Source: Isosphaeraceae bacterium (GTDB lineage: Bacteria; Planctomycetota; Planctomycetia; Isosphaerales; Isosphaeraceae). From it: DNA of 64,000 nucleotides. The stretch is from the NCBI GenBank assembly GCA_031291845.1, contig JARLIH010000390.1, positions 1 through 64,000 of the forward strand, read 5' to 3'. Positions 1 to 7,351 of this stretch are shown piece after piece. A program made the position numbers and the translations under genes. Below the pieces are notes generated by a model. The model was not told where the DNA came from, did not search any database, and was given only the letters and a program-made list of their open reading frames with translations. How positions within the stretch are numbered: position 1 is the first letter of the stretch; each line of letters opens with the position of its first letter.

Positions 1-209
1 CCCATTGGCAAGCCTCAGTCTTTTCAGGATTCCAGCATTTATAACGTAGCTCGAATTCGTTAGCAAGGGACTTCGCACCTCAGGCGATCGCATGTCCGTA
101 GCGTTTCTCTGCTGGATACCGACGAATGGGGGTGGTAAGCTGCTACGAATCATGTTGTGCGGGCAGACAGCATATCGGGGTCGCGGCCACAACTTGAGGA
201 TTGAAGAAC

Positions 210-1085
210 ATGACCGCAAGCGCTTTCGGTCGCAACGGGTGTTCGTCCGGTGAGGTTAGCTGGAGTAGGCCCGGTTGCCGCATTCGGCCTATGTCGGGCT
301 GGGTCGGGCTCGATTTCTGGGAAATATGGCGATTTCGCGAGCTTATGCTCGTGCTGGCGGGGCGGGACCTCAAACTGCGCTACAAGCAAACGGCCTTGGG
401 CGTGCTGTGGGTCGTGCTTCAGCCGTTGCTTTCGGCGGGGATCTTCGCATTCGTGTTCGGGGCGGTGGCTCGCCTGCCGAGCGGCGGTCGTCCTTACTTC
501 TTGTTTTCGTTTGCGGGCCTGCTGGGCTGGAAGCTCTTCAGCACGACGCTGAACCAGTCCGGCCTGAGTCTGCTGGATAACACGGAGTTGATCACAAAGA
601 TCTATTTTCCTCGTTTGGTTCTCCCCGCGTACACCGGACTGGCGGCCCTGGTCGACTTTACCGTGGCACTGGCCATCCTCGGGGGGCTCTACGTCGTCTA
701 CGGTGTTGCACCCGGGCCGGCGTTGTTCCTGCTCCCTCTGTGGATAGCGGTGTTGTTGATGCTCGCGCTGGGGGGTGGGCTGGTCTGTTCCACGCTCATC
801 GTCCGTTATCGCGATGTCAAGCACGTGATGACGGTCGTCACTCAAATGCTCCTCTACGCCAGTCCGGTCGCGTACGCCGTTTCCGCCGTCCCCAGTTCGT
901 TGCGCGGGTATTACTACCTGAACCCGCTGGCTGCGCCGCTGGAAGCGCTTCGCTGGTCGTTGCTGGGAACGGCCCCGCCCCCCCTTGTGCCCTTACTCGT
1001 TGCCGTTGGCTTGGCGGTGGCGATCTTCGTGTGCGGCGTGGTTTGGTTCCAAACCAAGGAGCGGACCTTTGCCGACACGATCTGA
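210..1085 (+). CDS. ABC-2 type polysaccharide export permease (Wzm-like)
   Basis: Inner-membrane permease of an ABC exporter that moves undecaprenyl-linked polysaccharide across the inner membrane. About 291 residues. A soluble N-terminus is followed by RDLKLRYKQTALGVLWVVLQ, the characteristic cytoplasmic segment of ABC-2 permeases, then about six hydrophobic helices ending in WFQTKERTFADTI. The ATG at 210 is used; a TTG at 201 and an ATG at 291 are in frame and also possible. The ATPase gene starts inside its 3' end, so the two are translationally coupled. Function follows from family and from the Wzt-like partner; the transported glycan is unknown. Confidence 0.9.
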   Translation: MTASAFGRNGCSSGEVSWSRPGCRIRPMSGWVGLDFWEIWRFRELMLVLAGRDLKLRYKQTALGVLWVVLQPLLSAGIFAFVFGAVARLPSGGRPYFLFSFAGLLGWKLFSTTLNQSGLSLLDNTELITKIYFPRLVLPAYTGLAALVDFTVALAILGGLYVVYGVAPGPALFLLPLWIAVLLMLALGGGLVCSTLIVRYRDVKHVMTVVTQMLLYASPVAYAVSAVPSSLRGYYYLNPLAAPLEALRWSLLGTAPPPLVPLLVAVGLAVAIFVCGVVWFQTKERTFADTI

Positions 1086-2319
1086 GGACCTCACCGCTTC
1101 GATTCGGGGCCTGGGCAAAGCCTACGAGATCACCCGGAGCGTTCACCGGCACTCGCGGATGGTCGACTTGTTGGCGCAGCGCCTCCGGCATCCGTTCGGA
1201 AGCCAAGCTCAGGACGTGTTCTGGGCGCTCAGGGACGTCTCGTTTGACGTCTACAAGGGTGAAGTCGTCGGGCTTGTCGGACATAACGGAGCCGGCAAGA
1301 GCACGCTCCTGAAGATCCTCAGCCGGATCACCGCGCCGACGTTGGGCGAGGCGGATCTCAACGGCCGCGTCGGTTGCCTGCTGGAGGTCGGCACCGGTTT
1401 TCACCCCGAGCTCTCGGGCCGCGAGAACATCTACCTGAACGGGACGATCCTCGGGATGACGCGCCGGCAGATCGCGCGCCGCTTCGACGAGATCGTCGAG
1501 TTCTCCGGCGTCGAGCGGTTCCTCGACACGCCGGTCAAGCGGTACAGCAGCGGGATGTCGGTGCGGCTCGCCTTCGCGGTAGCGGCGCACCTCGACTCGG
1601 AGATTCTGATCGTTGACGAGGTCCTGGCAGTCGGCGACGCGGAGTTTCAGAGAAGGTGCCTGGGCAAGATGCAAGGGGTGGCGCAGAGTGGCCGGACCGT
1701 GCTCTTCGTGAGTCACAACCTGGCCACCGTCCAATCGCTTTGCACCCGTGCACTCGTCCTGGCGGATGGGCGCTGTATCTTCGACGGAGCCGTCTGCGAG
1801 GCCGTGGGCGTTTATCTCGCCGGCATGCAGGTCGCCAGCGCGAGGGTCGAGCTCAGCGCGGTGTCTCCTCGCGGCGGCTCGGGCGTGGCGCGGTTCACTG
1901 GCTTGGCGTTCCAGGATGAGAGCGGTGAGCCCACATCGATCGTTGCCATGGGTCGTGCGCTGAATCTCGCCCTTCGTTTCACGTGTTCCGAGGCGGTCTC
2001 TCACATCAACTTCGTCGTCGGCGTGGTCGACCAATCGGGGCAGCCGATCTTCCGGGTGCAGGCCAACGAGGTCGGCGACTTGCCCAGTTGCCGGCGCGGG
2101 GGTGAAGTCCAGTGCCGCATCCCGGAGGTCATGCTGGTCCCCGGCGTCTATTACGTGACGCTCGGCATGAACCAAGCGAACGGGGACCTGCTCGACCACC
2201 TCAGTCACGTGGCCAGCTTTCACGTGGTGGAAGCCGACGTCTTCGGGACCGGTCGGTTCCCGGACCGCATGACGGGCGCGGTGTTCGCGCGCAGTGAGTG
2301 GAGCTTTGACTGCTCCTGA
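1069..2319 (+). CDS. ABC transporter ATPase with C-terminal glycan-binding-like domain (Wzt-like)
   Basis: Nucleotide-binding subunit for the preceding permease, about 416 residues. Walker A is GHNGAGKS, the signature is YSSGM, Walker B is ILIVDEVLAVGD, and the H-loop is FVSHN. After about residue 250 comes an extra beta-rich domain like the Wzt C-terminal domain that binds the O-antigen terminus. I chose the TTG at 1069: it overlaps the permease stop by 17 bases and has a clear AAGGAG 7 bases upstream, while upstream in-frame starts would extend far into the permease gene. The last ~100 codons are the source of two degenerate copies downstream. Confidence 0.88.
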   Translation: MPTRSEDLTASIRGLGKAYEITRSVHRHSRMVDLLAQRLRHPFGSQAQDVFWALRDVSFDVYKGEVVGLVGHNGAGKSTLLKILSRITAPTLGEADLNGRVGCLLEVGTGFHPELSGRENIYLNGTILGMTRRQIARRFDEIVEFSGVERFLDTPVKRYSSGMSVRLAFAVAAHLDSEILIVDEVLAVGDAEFQRRCLGKMQGVAQSGRTVLFVSHNLATVQSLCTRALVLADGRCIFDGAVCEAVGVYLAGMQVASARVELSAVSPRGGSGVARFTGLAFQDESGEPTSIVAMGRALNLALRFTCSEAVSHINFVVGVVDQSGQPIFRVQANEVGDLPSCRRGGEVQCRIPEVMLVPGVYYVTLGMNQANGDLLDHLSHVASFHVVEADVFGTGRFPDRMTGAVFARSEWSFDCS

Positions 2320-2374
2320 GCCGACCGGACTGCAGCGCAAGTGCCGGGGAGGGCCGTGCTTCCCTGATTGGTCC

Positions 2375-2399
2375 GGGCCGCCCGCGCGGCGGGCGGCCC
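2375..2399. terminator. Hairpin between convergent genes (repeat copy A)
   Basis: Perfect 11-bp stem GGGCCGCCCGC / GCGGGCGGCCC with a 3-base loop between the wzt-like gene and the convergent cysteine-rich gene. No T-tract follows on either strand, so it may be a bidirectional transcript end or simply a stable stem. The same hairpin recurs at 3415 and 4183. Confidence 0.45.
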
Positions 2400-2415
2400 G
2401 TTGCCTCACACACGG

Positions 2416-2787
2416 TTACTGCACCGTGGTGGCGATGCTGCTGCTGGTCGTCGCGCAGGGTAAAATCCCCTGGTAATACTGGTCTGTGGAGCACGACTTG
2501 CTGCAACCGCAATAGGTCAGCTTCGTGACCTTGAACATCGTATTGCTACCCACCAGCCAGCAGGGTGTCCCCGGACACTTGCTGGTCGCCTTGCGCATGT
2601 TACAGATCGTCGCCTTGTATCCGCATGCCGCCCCACCGCCCCCCACGGTGGCCCCACCGATCAGGTCGTTCGCTCGCGACGACGATACCTCGGTGAGTCC
2701 CCAGGCGGACATTGAGGCTCTGTCGGCCAGCCCCAGTCCGATGAGTCCCACCACGCTCAGACTCAGGAACAGTCGGAATACCATCAT
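2416..2787 (-). CDS. Cysteine-rich secreted peptide precursor, copy 1
   Basis: Small secreted protein of 123 residues, no family recognised. An N-terminal hydrophobic segment (RLFLSLSVVGLIGLGLA) looks like a signal peptide or membrane anchor. It is followed by VSSSRANDLIGG, which resembles a double-glycine leader, and then a cysteine-rich region with eight Cys (AAC, TIC, SKC, TPC, TYC, GC, SC, LPC) suggesting four disulfides. Two adjacent ATGs exist at 2787 and 2784; AAGGAG gives better spacing (6 bases) to the second. It is one of three tandem paralogues and is convergent with the ABC ATPase gene. Possible roles are a peptide toxin or bacteriocin-like product, or a surface structural peptide. 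Function unknown. Confidence 0.8.
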   Translation of the reverse strand: MMVFRLFLSLSVVGLIGLGLADRASMSAWGLTEVSSSRANDLIGGATVGGGGAACGYKATICNMRKATSKCPGTPCWLVGSNTMFKVTKLTYCGCSKSCSTDQYYQGILPCATTSSSIATTVQ

Positions 2788-3049
2788 CCTCTCCTTTCTC
2801 TCGACGTGGACACTTTCCGAACGTCACGTTGACGCTATTGCGAAGGACGCATTCGTCCATTTCGCCTGAGGTTTTTCGTGGCCTTACAGGCCGGGGTTTA
2901 GGCCAGTTCGGCGAAGCCCAGATCCCGGACATTTTCTCAATCGCCGGTCGGTCGCCCCTCGCCGCGAGGAGGGGAGTGCCACATCCCTCTGGTGGGGATG
3001 AGCGGACCGCCGCTCTGTCTTGTCTTCGCTGGCCGTCGACCAACGTCCC

Positions 3050-3360
3050 CTTCCTCGTCGGCGTAGTCGACCAATCACGCTGCCAATGTTCCGGGTGCAG
3101 GCCCACGAGGTCGTCGTCTGCTTGCCCAGTTGCCGGCGCGGGGTGACGTCCTGCGTCACATCCTGGAGGTCATACTCGTCCCCGGCATCTACTACGTGAC
3201 CCTCGGTATGAACCAAGCGAACGGGCACCTGCTCGACCACCTCAATCGCGTGGCTAGCTTTCGTGTGGTGGAGGCCGACGTCTTCGGGCCCCGGCGGTTC
3301 CCGGAGCGCATGACGGGCTCGGTTTTCGCGCGCAGTGAGTGGCGCTTTGACTGCTTCTGA
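3050..3360 (+). pseudogene. Detached copy of wzt-like 3' end (fragment 1)
   Basis: The stretch is closely similar to 2012-2319. In one frame it still encodes VPGIYYVTLGMNQANGHL and ends SEWRFDCF, against VPGVYYVTLGMNQANGDL and SEWSFDCS in the intact gene. The 5' part of the gene is missing and the upstream part is out of frame, so this is a hitch-hiking remnant of the tandem duplication rather than a gene. Confidence 0.8.
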
Positions 3361-3414
3361 GTCGACTGGGCCACAGCCCAAGTGCGGGGGAGGGTGGAGC
3401 CCCCTGGTTGGTCA

Positions 3415-3439
3415 GGGCCGCCCGCGAAGCGGACGGCCC
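3415..3439. terminator. Hairpin (repeat copy B)
   Basis: Same hairpin as at 2375, with one mismatch in the 11-bp stem and a GAA loop. It again lies between the wzt-tail copy and the 3' end of the cysteine-rich gene. Confidence 0.4.
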
Positions 3440-3455
3440 ATTGCCTCACACGCGG

Positions 3456-3833
3456 TCACTGCGATGCGGGTGATGTGGCAATGCTACTGCTGGTCGTCGC
3501 GCAGGGTAGAAACCCTTGGTAATACTGGTCCGTGGAGCACGACTTGCTGCATCCACAAAAGGTTAGCTTCGTGATCTTGAACATCGTATTGGTCCCCGCC
3601 AGGTTGCAGACGGTTCCCGGACACGAGTTAGTCGCCCTGCGCCTGTTACAGATCGTCGGCTGCCATCCGCATGCCGCCCCACCGCCTCCCACGGTGGCCC
3701 CACCGATCAGGTCGTTCGCTTGCAACGACGATACCTCGGTGAGTCCCCAGGCGGACATTGGGGCTCTGTCGGCCAGCCCCAGTCCGATGAGCCCCACCAC
3801 GCTCAGACTCAGGAACAGTCGGAATGCCATCAT
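3456..3833 (-). CDS. Cysteine-rich secreted peptide precursor, copy 2
   Basis: Paralogue of the gene at 2416, 125 residues. The N-terminal 65 residues (hydrophobic segment, VSSLQANDLIGG motif, GGGGAACG) are almost identical to copy 1. The region after the first Cys differs much more (CGWQPTICNRRRATNSCPG), yet all eight cysteines and the KSCSTDQYYQG tail are kept. AAAGGAGAG precedes the start. This pattern, a constant leader and a variable core with fixed Cys, is typical of secreted peptide families under diversification; the biological role is unknown. Confidence 0.8.
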   Translation of the reverse strand: MMAFRLFLSLSVVGLIGLGLADRAPMSAWGLTEVSSLQANDLIGGATVGGGGAACGWQPTICNRRRATNSCPGTVCNLAGTNTMFKITKLTFCGCSKSCSTDQYYQGFLPCATTSSSIATSPASQ

Positions 3834-4002
3834 TCTCTCCTTTCTCTCGACGCGGACACCTTCCGAACGTCACGTTGACGCTATTGCGAAGGACGCGTTC
3901 GTCCATTTCGCTGTAGGTGCTTCCCGGCCCGACGGGCGGGGACGCACGCCCGGTTCGGCGAATCAGAAATCACGGACCTTTTCCGAGTCGCGGGGTGGTC
4001 AT

Positions 4003-4125
4003 CCGCCTCAGTCACGTGGCCGGCTTTCATGCAGTGGAGGCCGGCGTATTCTGCGCTGACTGATTCGCGGCTCGTATCAAGGGCTCGTTTTCGCACACAG
4101 TGACTGGAACTTTGACTGCCCCAGA
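4003..4125 (+). pseudogene. Detached copy of wzt-like 3' end (fragment 2)
   Basis: Short remnant matching the last ~120 bases of the wzt-like gene (CTCAGTCACGTGGCC and the TTTGACTGC end are recognisable), with internal deletions and stops. It marks the third unit of the tandem duplication. Confidence 0.65.
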
Positions 4126-4182
4126 ACCATCAGGATCGGGCCAAGTGTGAGGCCGGGAGAGGGAGGCTCCCTTGGTCGGCAC

Positions 4183-4207
4183 GGACCGCCCGCTTTGCGG
4201 GCGGCCC
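4183..4207. terminator. Hairpin (repeat copy C)
   Basis: Third copy of the GC-rich hairpin, with a TTT loop and one G:A mismatch in the stem. Same position relative to the cysteine-rich gene. Confidence 0.4.
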
Positions 4208-4223
4208 GTCGCAATACGCCCAG

Positions 4224-4601
4224 TCACTGCGCTCCGGGTGATGTGGCGATGCTGCTGCTAGTCGTCGCGCAGGGCAAGACTCCTTGGTAATACTGGTCCG
4301 TGGAGCAGGACTTGCTGCATCCACAATAGGCCTGCTTCGTGACCTTCCAGAGGGTCTTGGTGCCCTGGACGACGCAGCCGGTCGCCGGACACGTGTTGGT
4401 CGCATTGCGCGTGTTACAGATCGTCGCCTTGTATCCGCATGCCGCCCCACCGCCCCCCACGGTGGCCCCACCGATCAGGTCGTTCGCTTGCGACGACGAT
4501 ACCTCGGTGAGTCCCCAGGCGGACATTGGGGCTCTGTCGGCCAGCCCCAGTCCGATGAGTCCCACCACGCTCAGACTCAGGAACAGTCGGAATACCATCA
4601 C
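4224..4601 (-). CDS. Cysteine-rich secreted peptide precursor, copy 3
   Basis: Third paralogue, 125 residues. The leader is the same as in copies 1 and 2 up to IGGATVGGGGAACG; the core differs (CNTRNATNTCPATGC, then GTKTLWKVTKQAYCGC). Eight Cys are conserved. AAAGGAGAG is present upstream. Its own upstream region is conserved with copies 1 and 2, so each copy probably has its own promoter, although I cannot pick a convincing -35/-10 pair. Confidence 0.8.
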   Translation of the reverse strand: MMVFRLFLSLSVVGLIGLGLADRAPMSAWGLTEVSSSQANDLIGGATVGGGGAACGYKATICNTRNATNTCPATGCVVQGTKTLWKVTKQAYCGCSKSCSTDQYYQGVLPCATTSSSIATSPGAQ

Positions 4602-4860
4602 TCTCTCCTTTCTCTCGACGTGGACACCTTCCGAACGTCACATTGACGCTATCGCGAAGGACGCATTCGTCCATTTCGCTGTAGGTGTCTCCCGGCCCGA
4701 CGGGCCGGGATGCATGCCCGGCTCCGCGAAGCACAGGCCACAGACGTTTCTCAATCTCTGGTCGGTCGCCCCGCGCAGTGACGAGGACGGTACGACATCC
4801 CTTCAGTGGGGGTGAGCGGGCAGCCGCTCTATCCTGTCTTCGCCGGCCTTGGGCCAATTG

Positions 4861-5967
4861 CCCCCTGCTCGTCAGGACCGCATAGACCCCGAGGCGCTCG
4901 AACGCGTGGAGTCCACACCTCTGACCTGGAAGAGTCTACAGACCTGTCACTCGATGGACCGTCTTGCCCGACCCCTTTATCCTACCCGTACTACCGCGAA
5001 CGAATAATGAGGTGTATGACACCTGCGGTATGAAATGCAATTTCGAGATTTTGATGATCCGAAAACTCCAGGTCAAGCAAAAAAAAGGAAAACCCCAGCC
5101 ATTTTCCGAAGTTAGTTTTAAGCCTAATCGTAACGTATAGCCAGCGAACGACATAACATCTATTATGGCGGATGGAATTAGTAGGTCCAATTGACACATA
5201 GTTTATCCATTCAAACTACGAGTAGGTCGGCGCGACCTTAAAGCTGAAATGAAATTGAAATGTTGAAATATCACGAGTTGCCGTCAAGTCGCCCGGTAGC
5301 TGCCGAGCTACCGACCGGCTCGACCTTCTCACCGGCCGAACGCCGATCTCGTTCGACAGCGCACGCGGCTTCTTTGTTTCATCAAGACGCAAGGCCGTTC
5401 TCGTCGGTCCCTGTCAGGACAATCTGACGCTTGAGTCAGGGTGGCCGGGACAAGGTGAAGAGCGAGGCAGATCGTATTCCGCAGTTCGGCGGCTGCCTTC
5501 CGAGGTCCGTCCGCCCGGCGGCGGACTTTGCTCGGCCACCTAGAGCCGTCTTGTCACGGATGGCTCGTGTCGGGTGGCTGGGGTCGACCTCACAGTGCAA
5601 AGCCTCAAGCGCCGTCGTCAACAGCCGGCCCACCGGGGACCTCGCCTGGGGGGGGCGACCCCAGCCTACCAGGTCGCTCACCGTGCGTGACACCTGGGAA
5701 ATCTGCACTAGGGAAGACGACCGGAGGCAGCGTGCAGATCTGCGAAAAGTCTCAAAAGCACGGGTACTGCGTTGTGGTTTTCGTAGTATCGTCGCCTCGA
5801 CGATCAGCCGGACGGTGGGGAAGGCGTCCGGGAAGACGACTGCCTGCGCGAACCAGCGGTCAGTGCTCAAACGCATTCGTGGACGGAGGAAAAGTTGGAC
5901 TAGGGGACCGCTTGCGCGACATTATCTCTATTGGAAGGGAAGAGGTGGCCTTTTGGGGGCCCAGGCT
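4861..5967. other. Intergenic region, no supported gene
   Basis: The stretch 5030-5270 is distinctly AT-rich against its surroundings and carries only short overlapping ORFs without coding character. A hairpin CGGTAGCT/AGCTACCG lies at 5294-5313. From 5431 the sigma-factor frame is open upstream of its likely start, but the translated sequence is Arg/Ser-rich and does not resemble sigma factors. Confidence 0.6.
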
Positions 5968-7302
5968 TTGATAAACGATCAACATGAGGGAGCTCGCCGG
6001 GAGCTCTCCATCGTTCTTAACGTGGGGGTGGTCGGGGACCTCGCCGACGCCCAACTCCTTGATCGGTTCACGAGCGCTGTCGGGGAGTCGGCCGAAAGGG
6101 CCTTCGCGACGCTCGTGGGGCGCCACGGCCCAATGGTTCTGGCGACGTGCCGGTCGGTCTTGCGCGACTCGCACGCGGCGCAGGACGCGTTCCAGGCCAC
6201 GTTTATGGTCCTGGCGCGGCGGGCTGGCTCGCTTCGAGTACAGGACTCGCTCGGTCCTTGGCTGCACCAAGTGGCCTATCGCACCGCCTGCTGCGCCCTT
6301 GCGGCGACGGAGCGGCGGTTGCGGCACGAACGGAAAGCGGCGTTGCTGACACAGCCGTTTGCGAGAGAGGAGGTGCGGGACGATGTCGGTCCGGTGCTTC
6401 ACCGGGAGATCGAACGGCTGCCGGAGCGGTATCGCGCGGTGGTTCTTCTTTGTTGCATGGAGGGGTTGACGATCAGCCAGGCGGCGCTCCGTTTGGGTTG
6501 GCCGGCGGGGACCGTTCAGAGCCGGCTGGCGCGGGGTCGCGATCGGTTGCGGGCCCGTCTGTTGCGCCTTGGCTTGGCCCCGTCGGCTTCTTTGGTGGGC
6601 ATGGCCCTGATGCCCGAGCCGGCTCAGGCCGCAGTGCCCATTGCGTTGGCGGACTTACTGGCCCGGGCCGCGCTGTCGGCCTCGGCGGGCCAAATGGTGG
6701 CCGCCGGGGCGCTCTCGGTCCCCGTCATCACACTGATGAAAGGAGCATTGTATTCCATGTTCGTGGCTCGGATTCAAAAAGCGGCAGCAGTGACGGTGTG
6801 CTTCGGCTCCCTCGCGCTAGGAGCGGCTGTGCTCGCGCAGATCGCCGACCACCTGAATGGGGCAATGCCAGGCCCTGGCGCGGCAGCCCCGACGTTCAAG
6901 TTTGAGATCCGGACGTGGAAGGACGGCATTGAGCGCGGTAAGCCGGTCGTTGTCGAGGTGTCAGGCGGAACTTCCTACAACGTCGCGACCCTGGATGCGG
7001 TCATCCAAATCCGTCCCCGACTCCAAAAAGACCACCCGGACCGGGGCCTCGAACGCCCCAAAGAGGCCGAGCGCTCGTCCCGGCCTCACCAGGAAGGGAC
7101 CAACGAACTGAAGCGTGAAATGGCCGCGGCGCTGGACCAGTTTCGACTCGTGCTGTGCGAAGGAGAAAACGAACAATTGCGGAAGGAAGCCAGCGAGAGG
7201 GCGCGCGTGTCCGGGGCGGAGCGCCGCCTGGGCAGGCTGGAGCAGAAGATGGACGAGCTTCTTAAGGCACTGCAAAACCTGCCAGGGAAAGAAATCCGTT
7301 AA
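5968..7302 (+). CDS. ECF RNA polymerase sigma factor with transmembrane C-terminal extension
   Basis: Sigma-70 family factor of the planctomycete ECF type, about 444 residues from the chosen start. Region 2 is recognisable (LVGRHGPMVLATCRSVLRD, HAAQDAFQATFMVLARRA), as is the region 4 helix-turn-helix (GLTISQAALRLGWPAGTVQSRLARGRDRL). A predicted membrane helix (AAAVTVCFGSLALGAAVLA) and a charged, coiled-coil-like tail follow, so the protein may be tethered and sense envelope signals through its own C-terminus. The frame is open from 5431, but the first ~180 codons lack family similarity. The TTG at 5968 leaves the usual ~20 residues before VGDLADAQLL; the start is uncertain. Confidence 0.8.
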   Translation: MINDQHEGARRELSIVLNVGVVGDLADAQLLDRFTSAVGESAERAFATLVGRHGPMVLATCRSVLRDSHAAQDAFQATFMVLARRAGSLRVQDSLGPWLHQVAYRTACCALAATERRLRHERKAALLTQPFAREEVRDDVGPVLHREIERLPERYRAVVLLCCMEGLTISQAALRLGWPAGTVQSRLARGRDRLRARLLRLGLAPSASLVGMALMPEPAQAAVPIALADLLARAALSASAGQMVAAGALSVPVITLMKGALYSMFVARIQKAAAVTVCFGSLALGAAVLAQIADHLNGAMPGPGAAAPTFKFEIRTWKDGIERGKPVVVEVSGGTSYNVATLDAVIQIRPRLQKDHPDRGLERPKEAERSSRPHQEGTNELKREMAAALDQFRLVLCEGENEQLRKEASERARVSGAERRLGRLEQKMDELLKALQNLPGKEIR

Positions 7303-7351
7303 GTGGACTCGGCCTATCGGCGCTTCGCTTGCCCGCAGGCATGCCTTGGCG

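Larger units (their letters stand above)
2012..3045. repeat. Tandem segmental duplication, unit A (parent)
   Basis: Parent unit: the last ~300 bases of the wzt-like gene, the hairpin, the cysteine-rich gene and ~260 bases of its upstream region. Matching blocks reappear in the same order from 3050 and from 4003. Boundaries are approximate because they were judged by eye. Confidence 0.7.
3050..3990. repeat. Tandem segmental duplication, unit B
   Basis: Second copy of the wzt-tail / hairpin / cysteine-rich gene / upstream block. The wzt part is still readable to its stop, and the upstream part has drifted beyond about 3940. Confidence 0.7.
4003..4860. repeat. Tandem segmental duplication, unit C
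   Basis: Third copy of the block, with the wzt part shortened to ~120 bases. The region 4730-4860 again matches 2920-3040 upstream of copy 1. Boundaries are approximate. Confidence 0.65.

Noticed and set aside
838-2409. Long minus-strand ORF opposite the ABC ATPase gene
   Set aside because: Arg/His/Asp-rich shadow of a GC-rich gene; no ribosome site or domain, while the plus strand has clear Walker motifs.
4936-5199. Two overlapping minus-strand ORFs in the AT-rich segment
   Set aside because: Low GC, Phe/Ile-rich translations in two frames, no ribosome site, no family; probably non-coding.
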